From Paguma larvata (taxonomy: Eukaryota > Chordata > Mammalia > Carnivora > Viverridae): a stretch of 64,000 bases of DNA. The notes under the pieces are model-generated. The model did not search any database, was not told the DNA's origin, and was given only the letters and a program-made list of their open reading frames with translations. Numbering within the stretch: the stretch's first letter is position 1; every line of letters begins with the position of its first letter. Both the position numbers and the translations under genes were made by a program. Below, piece by piece: positions 1 through 11,856 of the stretch. Where the stretch lies: assembly GCA_030068075.1 (NCBI GenBank), contig CM057832.1, positions 81,528,002 to 81,592,001 on the forward strand. Reading direction: 5' to 3'.

Positions 1-524
1 GCTCAGAGAGGCTCACTCACTAAATTAAGGAGTTCACTTCCACATGAGCCATGCACCGAGGCCGATTCAAGTTTGTGCCCCAGAAAAATCACACATGTCC
101 ACGTGTCCTGGTCTTCAAGTTTGCTGAAGCTGGAACCACGAATGTTGAAACCAGGAATGCCAAGAGTCCACGCCACTGAACACAATGCAGCCCTTGATTT
201 CTCTGCGAAATAACTTTGCCCGTATCCTGGGATGTTAAATTGAAGAAGGAATTGGGAAATGTCTGTTAAAGTAAAAGAGGGAAATACCCAAGCCCAGCAG
301 GAAAGTGGAGGCTCAGGAAGGAAGACCTTACCTGTGTCCCTAGACACTTGTCAGCAGAACCTCGGGGGAGAGCGTGCTTTTCAGCAGTGAGAGTCATGGC
401 GGAGGGGGGAGAGAGAGAAACGGAGGAGGAAAGTGCACGTGTTGTGCGTGCAGATTCTCTCAGGAGCTTGCCTGGTGGGTGGGTAGGAGTGTGCTTCTTC
501 ACACCCATGAGCAGTGGAGGCAGG

Positions 525-566
<42 letters not shown>

Positions 567-621
567 CCCTGCAGATGGCTCCGTGCCTTGGCCTGGCCCC
601 TGGCAGGACCGAGAGGTTTTA
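1..621. other. gene-free flank with GT microsatellite
   Basis: No gene recognised. A perfect (GT)n tract of about 37 nt spans roughly 529-565. The first 500 nt show no repeat that I can name. Confidence 0.6.
529..565. repeat. (GT)n microsatellite
   Basis: About 18 uninterrupted GT units, a likely polymorphic marker. Confidence 0.95.
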
Positions 622-846
622 TTCTTTTTTTATTTTTAAAAAATTTTTTTAATGTTTATTTTTGAGAGAGAGAGAGACAGAGCATGAGCAGAGGTGGGAC
701 AGAGAGAGGGAGACACAGAATCCAAAGCAGACTTTAGGCTCCAAGCTGTCAGCCCAGAGCCCAGTGTAGGGCTTGAACGAATGAACTGTGAGATCATGAC
801 CTGAGCTGAAGTCAGACACTTAACCAACTGAGCCACCCAGGCGCCC
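622..846 (-). mobile_element. CAN-SINE (felid SINEC), full length
   Basis: The reverse complement starts GGGGCGCCTGGGTGGCTCAG and ends in an A-rich tail. TSD CCGAGAGGTTTTA at 609-621 and 847-859. tRNA-Lys-derived, mobilised by L1. Confidence 0.93.
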
Positions 847-1370
847 CCGAGAGGTTTTAAATACGAGGAAACACTCTTCAGGAGCCCTCCTTGCTAGCCT
901 GCAGTATTGGGAGTCTGCCAGGCTCTTGGGTACCTCAGCTTGAGGCTTTTGATCAATGCCCACCCCAAAAGCTGTTAACAAGTTCCTTTAGCAGCCCTAA
1001 ATAGCACGTCCAAATTTTGTTTTGATTTAGATGAGCTTGGTGGTGCTAAGACTTTGGGGGAGAATAAAAGCACACTTATTTCCTTAAAAAAAAAATAGAT
1101 CAGTACCTAGATTAGTGCCTACTTATTTTCGATTTTGAAGAAGAAGAGGAGGGAGAATTTGGAGTCTGATTCTGGGAGGGGACAGGGCACCCAGAGCTAG
1201 TATAGGTAAAACCGATAGGTGAGCAAAATGTGTTACCTGAGCCTGGATCCTGATCACCAGCCCCACACCCCCATCTTTCAGGCATTAGTTTCTGCCCCTG
1301 TGTCAGGAAGAATTCTGCATACTAGCCATTTGCTCATAGTGTAAGTTTTCGTAGTCAGTCTCTCTCTAAG

Positions 1371-1437
1371 GCGGTAGAGTGGTGTAGTGGTTAATGTAAC
1401 CAGCCTGCCTGAGTCCAAATCCCTTAATAAATGAATA
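1371..1437 (+). mobile_element. MIR, 5' part
   Basis: GTGTAGTGGTTAATG followed by CCTGCCTGAGTCCAAATCCC matches the tRNA-like head of MIR. It resumes at about 1600 after an L1 piece. Confidence 0.7.
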
Positions 1438-1600
1438 CATTTGCTGAGCTATTCTCTCCCCGGTGCTCTTTTTAGATTGCTTCCAACTTTTCCTCATGTC
1501 ACACAATGCCACCACAAGTATATTTGTCTATAGAGGTTTTCATTCCTGTGGGCTAATTTACTCCCAGCAGTGGGATCGCGGGTCAAAAGACATCCCGTTA
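1438..1600 (-). mobile_element. old L1M ORF2 3'-end fragment inside a MIR
   Basis: ATTGCTTCCAACTTTT ... CAGTGGGATCGCGGGTCAAAAG corresponds to the reverse complement of the L1 ORF2 C-terminal coding region. Confidence 0.6.
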
Positions 1601-1765
1601 GCGTGTGAACTTGGCAAGTTGCTCTAGGCTGATGTTCCCTTGTGTGTAAAGAGGGATCGAAAGGAATCGTACTTTCCTCACAGGCTTGTTGTATTAAATG
1701 AGTTACATCTGCAAAACACTTAGTGTACATGGCACACAGCAAGTACTCTCCTTGATACCTAATCT
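1601..1765 (+). mobile_element. MIR, 3' part
   Basis: GTGTGAACTTGGCAAGTT, TGTAAAGAGGG, TTGTATTAAATGAG and GGCACACAGCAAGTACTC follow the order of the MIR core and 3' half. Confidence 0.7.
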
Positions 1766-2454
1766 GTCATTATTATGAAGTTGTGAAATGAAGGGTTCTC
1801 TCTTATTGGAAAACATCTTAGGTGTTAGGGAGTGGTGGAAAAGTGGCTCCTTTAGAGGGAGGCATTTTACCTGATACCTGGAGGCAGGCGTCTGATGTCA
1901 CCTGCTGTGGGCAGCCCGCTTGGCCAGGGACATGGATGCCACTCTCAGAGGCAGGTGGGACGTGGCGCAGCCTCAGGAGATCTCAGCCTGAGCAGCGCAG
2001 GGTCTGAAGCGGGTCAGCTCCCTTGACTGCCAGCTTGCTCCCCTCCTGCCAGGCCTCCAGAGGGCCGGGGGACAGTGACGAGCACATCAGAAGGGCCGAG
2101 AGGTTGCGTTTACGAACAGGAGCCTCAATGGGGAACAATGCGGCTTCATCACCTGCTTCTGCCTGTCAGCTCTGCTGCCCCCAGGACCCAGGCATCACGT
2201 AAACATTTATAGGGCTCTTTGAAGGCAAGTGGTTGCCGAGGTCCTGGGGCCCTAGTACACTTAAGTTCAAGTCCTTAAAGCAATGGACTGTGAATTCCGG
2301 CCTCCGGGGAGCCCTGGCATAGCTGTCTTCCGTGATTTCCCCAAGGCTCCCTCCTCAAATGCCTTTAAATAGTTAAGTGGGTCTCAAGGAACAAGTGCCA
2401 CCAACTTCCTTGATATTTATAGACTGGGCATTTGAATGGATCGTTATTTTATTT
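1766..2454. other. gene-free unique sequence
   Basis: No coding exon, RNA gene or nameable repeat was seen. Moderately GC-rich. Confidence 0.5.
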
Positions 2455-3345
2455 TTATTTTTTCTAGATTTATTGAGATATAATTGCCATAAAACTTGTA
2501 CGTTTAAGGTGTACAGCCTGTCGATTTGATAGACTTCTATATCGCAAAATGATTGCCACCAACGTGTTCGCTCATACGTCTGTCACCTCACGTAGGTACC
2601 ATTTCTCTTCTGTGGTGAGAACATTGAAGAGCTCCCCTCTTGGCAGCAGCCAAGGATATAATACCGTGTTCTTAAATAGAATCACTGTGCGATGCATTAC
2701 ATCATCAGAACGTCCTCATCTTGTAACTGGAAGCTTATGCCCTTTGACCAATATCTTCCCATCCCCCAGCCCCTGGTAACCACCATTCTAGTGTCTCTTT
2801 CTATGAGGTTGGCTTTTTTAATTCCACATGTAGTGGTATCACTACATGTATTTGTCTTTGAGTGCCTTATTTCACTCGGCATGATGCCTTCAGGGCTCAC
2901 CCATGGTGTAGCACATGCCAGGCTGCCTTCTGTCTCACGGCTGAGGCCTATTCCAGTGAATGGATGTACCGCACTGTCTTGATTCGCTCATTCAGTGATG
3001 GACAGTTGCGTTCTTTCCGTATTTTGGCTATTGTGGATAATGGCACAGTGTACATGGGGGTGCAGATACCTCTTCCAGGTCCTGCTTTTGTTTCCTTTGG
3101 ATATGTACCCAGAAATGGAATTACTGGATCGTAGGACTAGTTGTGTTTTTAATTTTTTGCGGAAGCTCCATACCGTTTTCCACAGTGGCTGCAACAGTGT
3201 GCGTCCCCACCAACAGTGCATGAGGGTTCCCTTTGCTCCATGTCCTCACCAACACTTGGTATCTTTCATCTCTTGCAAGACAGCCGTTCTTAGAGTACAC
3301 TGGGCGTTTTATTCCCTGATGATTTGGGTGAAAACACATACCAAT
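2455..3345 (-). mobile_element. LINE-1 fragment, ORF2 C-terminus plus 3' UTR
   Basis: Reading in reverse complement, the L1 ORF2 end lies on the right (CACTGTTGGTGGGGACGCAC, then the CCAGTAATTCC-type segment) and the 3' UTR on the left (TTATTGAGATATAATTG at 2470). Frames are broken. Moderately old. Confidence 0.85.
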
Positions 3346-3489
3346 GGTCTACCGAAGAGTGACATTTCTTGATTTAAAGGGAAATAATCTAAATGTATTT
3401 TTTTTATCTCTTTTATCTGTTATTGAATACTCTTAGACTTTGACAGTGGAGAAGTGGTGACTAGTAGAAGGAAGGTGATTACTAATTGT

Positions 3490-4165
3490 TTGTTGAATAA
3501 ATGAATGGGCAGATGGACCATAGTTTACTTAGCTGTTCCATATTGTTGGGTTTATAGGTTGCTTCCATTTAAAAAAATTTATGAATAATGTTACTTTTAA
3601 TATATTTGTGTGTGCAGCTTTTTCTTTTATTTATATTATTTCCTTTTAGAAGTAGGATTTCTGGGTCGAAGGCTATGAACAATTTTATGGCATTCGATAA
3701 GTTCCTAAACTTCTTTGCCCAAGGGTCGTATTATTTTGAATGCTCCCAGAAATGTTTCGATGCCAGGTTCACACTACTGGCTTTGGATATTAACATGACA
3801 TTCTTTCTTGCTATGTTATTAGGTGATAATGGCATCTCGATATTTACAATTTTGCACTTCTTTGATTTCCGGTGAGGCTGACTCTTTCTCCGTATTCCCT
3901 TACCTGCATTTATTCTTTTGTGACTTCTGTTCATTTCTCTTTTCTATTATCATTTAAGTAACACTTTCATCTACTTAAGATATTAACCCTTTATCCTCTT
4001 TGCTGCAGATGTTTTCTCTAGTTTGTTACTTTTTTCTTTTCCTTTTGCTTCCTTTCTTCTTCCCTTCCTCCTTTCCTCCCTTCCTCCCTTCCTTCCTTCC
4101 ATTATTTTCATGTTCACATTGTCGAACGTGTTGATCTCTCCCTTTGACTTCTTTGTTTACAAGCT
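3490..4165 (-). mobile_element. old L1M ORF2 fragment with internal CCTT repeat
   Basis: Reverse-complement L1 ORF2 landmarks are TAGGTTGCTTCC at 3557, GTAGGATTTCTGGGTCGAAG near 3651 and ATTAACCCTTTATCCTC near 3981. A pyrimidine (CCTT/CTTT) tract occupies about 4030-4105. Degenerate. Confidence 0.7.
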
Positions 4166-5411
4166 GTAAGATGTAAATACTAGTAACAGGGGAAAGACAG
4201 GCACCTAATACACGAAGTGGGAAAATTCCTCTCGTTTTGTGTGGCTGGCTCATTTACACCTCCCTCTGTGTTCATGTGAGGAATCTTGGGGTCGTAGGAT
4301 TAGTTCCTAGTGTGAAGGGTATGATATGGTGTCAGCATTTTTGGCCTCGGGCTTTTGTTCTGTGGAATTTAGGAGGACATGGGCATGAGGGTCACTTGCT
4401 TCTTCCTCCTTCCACACTGCCTTTGTGGAGACTCAAGATGGCAGGAGAGGAGAAAAGCAGTCAGCCTGAGCGCTGGAGGAAGGACAGGATGGTCCTAGTG
4501 AATTGTCTTTGGAGGGATCCACTACCTTCTAAGTGAAACACATGAAAAAGAGGAAAGGATAGAGTCTTTGTTTCTTGGCTCGGGCAAAGCTGGCTCTTAG
4601 TGTCGAGTTAGGGGGTCTGTGTGCAGTGGGGATGCTGCGCTCACACTGGTGTGTGTACCTGCTGTATGGAAAGGAAGAAAATGAGCCATTAGATAAGCTG
4701 GAAATTTTGGTCAGGCATCTTCTGGGTGTATCCCAAAATCAGAATACCGAGGCTCCACAGGCTAGGGCCATGGGAAATCTGAAGGGCCTGGCTCCCCAGG
4801 GCTTTCCGTATGGGGTTTCTGGACTGTACTCTGTTTCTTGTGGTCATCACGTACAGGGCAGGGGTGGGGCTCCTTGTTCTGTAATCAAACAGAGCACGTG
4901 TGCTGACTCCCCAGCCGCCGGGAACTGCTGTCCAGCCAGTTCACGTGGGAATGAGGGGGGAATAAACATTTTCTTTCTCGGTTGGCGATTTCTACTTTCC
5001 CTTGTGTTATTGTAAGCATCGAGCTACCACGACCCTGTGGTCTGACCCCAGGGGCAATTAGTAGTTGTAATGAGAGGTGAATATAAGAAGTTACATCAGT
5101 TTTGAGCTGTTTAAGGGAAGTGTGAGACTCAGAATGCAAGATTTATGAAGAAGTAGTGGCACAGAATATAAATTCCGGGCTTCACCCAAGAATCACTCAC
5201 GTCTGGTGTTCGGAGTGCTGAAGAGCTCTGAGCCATTGGCCCCCTGTCCTCACCAGTTAGTACGAGTGCTGTGTGGGCATATATGTGATCAGGTACTGAA
5301 ACACCAACATGCTAGCGTGAGTGCCCGATGGAGGGACAGCTGCTCTCGGGGGATTTCTTCTTGTGGGCTAGGGTCCGTAGGAAGTAATCTGAGTTTTGAT
5401 TTCTGCTTCTT
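4166..5411. other. gene-free unique sequence
   Basis: One open frame of 146 codons occurs at 4575-5015 but has no domain or family resemblance. No repeat was recognised. Confidence 0.5.
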
Positions 5412-5422
5412 CAGTATATGAA

Positions 5423-5715
5423 GTCTTTTATTATTTTTTTAATGATTATTTTATTATTACTATTTTTAGTAATTTTTTATTATTTTTATTTTTACTATTT
5501 TACTTTTATTATTACCATTTTTTAAATGATTATTTAGTTTTGAGACAGAGCATGAGCAGGGGAGGGCAGAGTGAGAGGGAGACACAGAATCTGAAGCAGG
5601 CTCCAGGCTCTGAGCTGTCAGCACAGAGCCTCACGTGTGGCTCGAACTCACGAACCTTGAGATCATGACCTGAGCCGAAGTCGGATGCTTAACTGACTGA
5701 GCCACTTGGGTACTC
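5423..5715 (-). mobile_element. CAN-SINE with long AT-rich tail
   Basis: Body at about 5530-5715 with a degenerate TTATT tail to 5423. Imperfect TSD CAGTATATGAA / CAGTGTATGTG at 5412 and 5716. Confidence 0.85.
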
Positions 5716-5742
5716 CAGTGTATGTGCCTTTTAGCCCTACCT

Positions 5743-5743
<1 letters not shown>

Positions 5744-5788
<45 letters not shown>
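5744..5788. repeat. (TC)n microsatellite
   Basis: About 22 uninterrupted TC units. Confidence 0.95.
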
Positions 5789-5790
<2 letters not shown>

Positions 5791-6069
5791 CTGGTTCACG
5801 GTGAACACTCAGGTGGAGGTGATTTGTTGACCGACTGCGGGAAAGAACAGGAAAAGTGAATGCCTTCCCCGCTCTTCCTTGTTTGAAGGGAGCTGAGGTT
5901 TCTCTTAGAACCTCAGGAGCCCTTCTAGGATAGCGTGTTCATATAGGAATGGCCCAGAGTCTTCGTGGTTTGGTCCTTCTTTACAGGCAAAGACTCTGAC
6001 CTCTTCAATTTGACAATAATAACAGCCAATATTTAATGGATTCTAGGCGCCATACTGAAACCTGTAGCG

Positions 6070-6290
6070 TGTTTCTCCAGGTGTGGGCTCTGGCCTGCCG
6101 TATCCTCATCACCTGGGCATTTGTTACAAATGCAGATGCCCCGCCTGAAAGCTTGTTAGAAACGTACATCCCGAGGTCCCTACTGAGATCCACTGAACTG
6201 GAAAATACGGGGGTGAGGCCAGCCGTCCGTGTTTGGGCTCGCCGTCTACAGGACCCTGATGCATACTGAAGTTCGAATAGCACTATTTTA
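6070..6290. mobile_element. MER5-like hAT-Charlie fossil
   Basis: TCCTCATCACCTGGGCATTT followed by AATGCAGATGCCC and later GACCCTGATGCATACTGAAG follows the palindrome-like order of MER5A. Diverged. Confidence 0.55.
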
Positions 6291-6292
6291 GA

Positions 6293-6475
6293 GTGTGCTG
6301 AGTTATTTAATCCACACAGCAGCCCTGTGGAGGAGAACCTACTTAACAAAGTCTCAATCTTGTAGACGAATAAAAAGACGAAGGGACACCCACTAGATTT
6401 CACGGCAGCAGATCTGGGATTTGAACCAGATATGCCGACTTGGGTCCCAAGATCTTAATTACTCTGCTAAGATGT
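6293..6475 (-). mobile_element. MIR
   Basis: TTATTTAATCCACACAGCAGC ... CAGCAGATCTGGGATTTGAAC is reverse-complement MIR order. Confidence 0.7.
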
Positions 6476-6893
6476 GTGGACGATAACAGGGAGGAGGAGG
6501 GGACCGTCCTTACAGAGGATGGGAGCAGGGATGATTTTTATTCAGATGTGTTTATTCAGCCTGTAACCACGTGCGGGAGCCTGGTGTCATCGGCTGTGAG
6601 AAACCGCAGCAGACACAGTCTCCCCAGGCTCTCCATTCGGCGGTGGCAGGTTGGGAGCTTGGAATTGGCCGTGGTGGGAACGTTTACACCCCAGAAGCTA
6701 GCAGGCACTGCGAATCAGGGCTCCCTCCCTCCTCAACCGGCTGTACGGCAGTTACCAGCACCTCCTGCCCAAACGTGTGTACGCGCACCCCAGGTGTTCA
6801 GTGGGTGTTGCAACCAGTTATCCGGGCTCACTGAAAGCAAGCACCATTCATAGATTTATGAATATTTTAGCCACTTGTAAAAAAATATTTTAG

Positions 6894-7097
6894 GGGCGCC
6901 TGGGTGGCTCAGTCGGTTGAGCGTCCAACTTCGGCTCAGGTCCTGATCTCACAGTTTGTGAGTTCGAGCCCCACATCGGGCTCCGTGCTGACAGCCCAGA
7001 GCCTGGAGCCTGCTTCGGATTCTGTGTCTCCCTCTCTCTCTGCCCTTGCCCTGCTCATGCTCTGTCTCTATGTCTCTCAAAAATAAGTAAAAATGTT
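6894..7097 (+). mobile_element. CAN-SINE, first of a three-copy cluster
   Basis: Full-length copy with TSD AAAAAAATATTTTAG at 6879-6893 and 7098-7112. Confidence 0.93.
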
Positions 7098-7112
7098 AAA
7101 AAAATATTTTAG

Positions 7113-7326
7113 CGGTGCCTGGGTGGCTCAGTCGGTTGAGTGTCCGACTTCGGCTCAGGTCCTGATCTCACAGTTTGTGAGTTCGAGCCCAGCGTCGGGC
7201 TCTGTGCTGACAGCCCAGAGCCTGGAGCCTGCTTCGGATTCTGTGTCTCCCTCTCTCTCTCTGACCCTCCCCCACTCGTGCTCTGTCTCTCTCTCTCTCT
7301 AAAAGACAAATAAACGTTAAAAAAAA
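7113..7326 (+). mobile_element. CAN-SINE, second of cluster
   Basis: Abuts the 3' TSD of the previous copy; the head reads GGTGCCTGGGTGGCTCAG. It ends in an A-rich tail just before the next copy's TSD. Confidence 0.92.
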
Positions 7327-7340
7327 TTTTGGCCATTTCT

Positions 7341-7554
7341 TTTTTTTAGAACAGTTTTTTTTTTAATGTTTAATTTTGATAGAGAGATGGAGAGCACGAG
7401 CGGGGGAGGGCAGAGAGAAAGGGAGACACAGAATCTGAAGCAGGCTCTGAGCCGTCAGCACAGAGCCCAATGTGGGGCTTGAACCCACGAACCATGAGAT
7501 CATGACCTGAGCCGAAGCTGGATGCTCAACCGACTGAGCCACCCAGGCGCCCCT
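7341..7554 (-). mobile_element. CAN-SINE, third of cluster, opposite strand
   Basis: TSD ATTTTGGCCATTTCT / ATTTTAGCCATTTCT at about 7326-7340 and 7555-7569. Its target lies next to the tail of the second copy. Confidence 0.92.
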
Positions 7555-7569
7555 ATTTTAGCCATTTCT

Positions 7570-8884
7570 ATGTTTTCTCATGTCTACACAACGGCGTTGA
7601 CAACATTAAAACTTTGGAACCTTACCAGGAGAAGGCAACTTGGAATTTGCCTTCTGAAAGTCCTGCAGGCTTACAGAAATAGGCTGGTAACAACCACCTG
7701 CCTGGGCGGAGCGCCAGGGTTTTAGACAACCTTGCTGAGCCCTTTTGGTACCTGCCAGGCTGAGGTCCAGGCCTGGGAGGCAGCAGCGGGTCTAAAACCT
7801 GGCGAGAAGGAAGGGTGAGAACTGCCCTCCCTGTGGTCGGGCAGGAAGGCTGTGGGAGCGACCGGGTGCAGGGTTCCCTGCCTCTGGAACAGGGTAATGA
7901 ATTGAAATGTCAACACAGAGCCTTCTCTGAACTTCTGTCTCAGAGGGCTTCGTGGAGGAACAACTGAGGATTTGAGATTTCAGGGTTCCCAGGGCGGGGA
8001 GGCCGGGGCTTTCTGTAGTTTCCCGCCCGCCTCTCATTCCATCTCTGTCTTGGATGACGGTTACAGCACTCACAGGCCGCTGGGGTGTCCCTCTCCCCAG
8101 ACGGTATCAGGAATGAATTAGCATGTTTCCCTCCTGTAAGTGATCCTCTTTTTGAGTAAACATCCCCTGGGTTTCTGCGATGTGTAACTAATGGAGTGCT
8201 AAACTACCAGCGCTGGTTTCAGACTCAGAGCGCACACGTGTTGCCAATCCATCATGCTTCTAGTGCTAATTAACATAGCAGGGACACAATAAAGCCACAG
8301 ATCCTCCACACATTACCCGGCTCGGGTTACCCTCTCTAACAATCTCGCCATTGACCCAGCGAGAGCCCACGTTGGGAAAAGTTGCTCCGGCCTCTTCTCC
8401 CTGGCTAGACCTGCCCCAGGGGTTATATACGGTGCCCCTCGTGCACTGTGACCATGGTGCCCACCGGCCGCTTGGCTCTCCGGATTCAGAGACGGTGCCC
8501 GAGTTTCTGGAATGGCGGCGTGGGCCCCCTGGCTGTACTTGACGGGGAATCCTTCTCTAACGTCCTGGGCTGCTGTCTGGGTGGGGACTCGAGGCCCCTG
8601 CCTGATCCTCTGCTCATAAGCTCTCAGGAAGACTTTCTGTCTGAGAGCTGCTTACCTATACACTGAAGAAAGCATTTATCCATCACCCCAAAGTCAGCCC
8701 AGCGGAAATGCATCTGCATCCCAACTAGGGTGTCGGTTACATGGGTAGACCTGTTTATCATGGAATTGTGCACTTAATATCTAGGCATTTCCCTGGATAT
8801 AAATTTTTGTCAATCAAAAAGTTCAAAGAATCACCCCTTGCTTATACTTTATACCTTTTGCTTAAACCTATCTGGATAGACTTC
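7570..8884. other. gene-free unique sequence with possible conserved element
   Basis: No repeat was recognised. 8090-8340 has homeodomain-type TAAT/ATTA clusters and a clean, low-repeat composition. See findings. Confidence 0.45.
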
Positions 8885-9101
8885 CGGGGGTGCCTGGGTG
8901 GCTCAGTTGGTTAAGTGTCCGACCTTGGCTCAGGTCATGATCTCGTGGTTCGTGAGTTCGAGCTCTGCATCGGGCTCTGTGCTGACAGCTTGGAACCTGG
9001 AGCCTGCTTCGGATTCTGTGTCTCCTCCTTTCTCTGCTCCCCCGCCCCCGTTCACGCTCTGTCCCTCTCTCTCTTAAAAATAAACATTAAGAAAAACATC
9101 A
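8885..9101 (+). mobile_element. CAN-SINE
   Basis: TSD ATAGACTTC at 8876-8884 and 9102-9110. Confidence 0.93.
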
Positions 9102-9285
9102 ATAGACTTCTGAATGTCTTACAATCGAAATACAATACAGAGATGCTGAGGTTACTATAACAGTAGAACCCATAACTTGTATGGCAAATTGTGTGATTGT
9201 TATTCTCTCATAATATTATTCTCCTTCATTAAGATGATTATAGATGTAAACTTATGAATTATTTAAAAAAAGTAAAAGGAAGGAG

Positions 9286-9510
9286 GGGTGCCTGGGTGGC
9301 TCAGTCAGTTAAGCAACTGACTTTGGCTCAGATCATGATCTCACGGTTCGGTTCGTGGATTCGAGCCCCGTTTTGGGCTCGGTGCTGACAGCTGGGAACC
9401 TGGAGCTTGCTTTGGATTCTGTGTCTCCCTCTCCCTCTGCCCCTCCCCTGCTCATTCTCTGTCTCTCTCTCTTTCTCAAAAATAAACAAACATTAAAAAA
9501 ATTAAAAAAT
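9286..9510 (+). mobile_element. CAN-SINE
   Basis: TSD AAAAGGAAGGA / AAAAGGGAGGA flank the copy. The head GGGTGCCTGGGTGGCTCAG is intact. Confidence 0.92.
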
Positions 9511-9521
9511 AAAAGGGAGGA

Positions 9522-10169
9522 TATGTTCAAAGCCCGTTTGTGGTGGAGCCTCACATCCTAGCGGTGGTTGGTATATAAAACATTGCAAATTCCTGCTTTG
9601 GGGGCCTCTCCTAAAGGGGCGATCCAGGGGAAACCTGATAAAGCGTTTGTAGTCTGGTGTTGAAATGCTCAGCAAACAGATCCTGCAACAATGTAGCATC
9701 CCACTAAGCCCCTTTTCCTCAGTGTCCATGATTTAGGGACCACCAGGCTGGGCTGGGGGAAAAAGTGGGGAGGCCCGGGGTACCCACTCCTGTGTCACTC
9801 AGGGTGGCTCAGGATGTAAGCGTTTTACACTGGGGCCTTCTCAGTTGCTTTCTTTTGTCGAATGGTGTCTTCAGCTAAAATACATTTGAAAACCACTTGA
9901 GTAAATGATTTCTAAGATGCCTTCCAGTTCTCAGTTAAATGTCTCCGTCATGCCACGCATAATTGGGAGATGTTTGCATGAGCACATCTGCTTGATTATC
10001 TTGCCATAATAAACAAATCTTTTCCCGTCAAAGTAGGCCTAACATGTAACGTAGAAGAAAATGATAGTTATGCATCATGTAAGATGTTCAGTGTTTTAAA
10101 AAAATCCACATGTACTTAATAGTTGCGAGATAGAAAGTAACTACGTATCATATAGAATATTGTGTTTTA
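9522..10169. other. gene-free unique sequence
   Basis: No coding sequence or clear repeat was seen. Confidence 0.45.
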
Positions 10170-10385
10170 GGGCACCTGAGTGGCTCAGTCGGTTAAGCAG
10201 TGGACTTCGGCTCAGGTCGTGATCTCACAGTTCGTGGGTTTGAGCCCCGCATCGGACTCTGTGCTGACGGCTCAGAGCCTGGAGCCTGCTTCGGATTCTG
10301 TGTCTCTTTCTCTCTCTGCCCCTTCCTCCACACACTCTGTGTCTCTGTCTCTGTCCCTCTTTCTTAAAAATAAATAAACATTAGA
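10170..10385 (+). mobile_element. CAN-SINE
   Basis: Head GGGCACCTGAGTGGCTCAG, tail AAAAATAAATAAACATTAG. TSD not clear. Confidence 0.88.
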
Positions 10386-11846
10386 AAGTAATATTCTAAA
10401 TATTATATACGACAAATTGTTTCATGAAAATAGGAAAAAAAAATCAAAATAGTTTTGAGGTTTGTATTGCATGGAAAGAGAAAGTGCCCTAAAAATTGTT
10501 TGTTTGTGTCCTCCCTGCCTAAATATTTTTAAAGATCAAGTTGTTAGTAAATGATGGCGTGTTTTTCATGTATCCTCGGCTGAGGGATTTGTTTATTTGA
10601 CTGTCACATCAAGAGAATATTAAAACAAATCAATAATAAACCTTGGGGAAAAAAGACAAACGAAAACCCAAACAACGCCACACGGCCAGGCTTAGAAAAC
10701 AGAGGAAGAAGCTAAAAGCACATAAGAGAGACAGTAGCCAGCAGTTAAATAAAGAAGCCCTTAGATTAAAAATAGTGGCATCAGCACATTGCCACTTTGG
10801 TAATTAGCTAATTGTTGATGGCTTTGATTCAGCTGCAGGACTAGAATAGAATAGAGCTTTGTCAACCCTGATATGTTTTATAAACCACCCGAAATTAAAT
10901 TTATCCTTCCTCTTAAACATTAACATCATTAGCTAAGTTAATAAATAATATTAAAGACTGGGCTTTCTATTGAGATCTCAATCTGGATGTCCCCACGATT
11001 AAGTAGAGAGTAGGTGGGTTTTTATCTGCTTAAATACCAATGCGGATGTTTCTTGAAATTTCATTTCTTTTTTGGGTCAGGAAGGATGCCGTTCTGTGAC
11101 GTGGTATCCTCCCGCTTGGCTCTCATCTAAACCGTGTGCGCGTTCGCGGCATATGTTGCTAATCCGTCACCCTGCTCTTTCCTGCCCAGCCTCAGAACCC
11201 TTGTCACAGTGCAGTGGGCCCAGCAGCCACAAACTGGCAATCGGAGCTGACGCTGGAACGAAACCCTGCCTCTGACCACCGCTGCTTCCTGATGATTCAA
11301 GGGTCCGGTTGGCCGGTGGGTAGCTCTCTTCACAGTGACGCTTCCTACTCACTTTTTGCAAAGTAGAGCACCTGTCAGTAGCTCTTCTTTTTACATATTC
11401 AGGTCCAAACGCTGCATCTAGAAGTTCATCGGACTGACACGATGTTTTATGATTCTAAAATGAAAATGAAAAAGAAAGAGAGAGAGAGAGAGGTGAATTT
11501 GTTGGATAGATATTTGCCAAGTAAGCCTTCCAATTATTGAGTCAGAGCTGGACAAACTCCCTGGACATCATGGCTTTCATAGACCATTTGAGCCCCTAGG
11601 TCAGGGATGTTTAATCTTCAGTGGGCATCCCAGTGGCTGGTTTTCACTCCAGATCTGTCCATTCGGCACCTGCAGGAGTGCTGGCCTGGGCACGGTTTTT
11701 GGAGGGGGAAGGAAGAGCCACAATTTTGCAGGTGGTTCCCATCTGTTCTGGAACCTTGGGGATAAGTCCTCAGTATTTGCCCCTTTTTGGGTGTCATCCA
11801 GACTAGTGGAGCAGCTGCAGGAATAGGATGCTGGAGCCAGGATGTG
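10386..11846. other. gene-free unique sequence, AT-rich possible conserved element
   Basis: 10540-10990 is AT-rich with several TTAATTAG/TAATTAGC-like, TTGTTTATTT and TGACTGTCA motifs. The rest shows nothing nameable apart from a short (GA)n at about 11475. Confidence 0.45.
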
Positions 11847-11856
11847 GAGGAGTTCT

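Noticed and set aside
4575..5015. 146-codon plus-strand open frame
   Set aside because: No splice context, domain or homologue recognised; the length is within chance expectation for 64 kb.
6904..7302. Repeated open frames reading MAQSVERPTSAQVLISQFVSSSP-like peptides here and at many other sites
   Set aside because: They are translations of CAN-SINE copies, not a gene family.
8920..9060. tRNA-like sequence with GTGAGTTCGAG box B
   Set aside because: This is the tRNA-Lys-derived head of a CAN-SINE; no intact cloverleaf and no independent tRNA gene.
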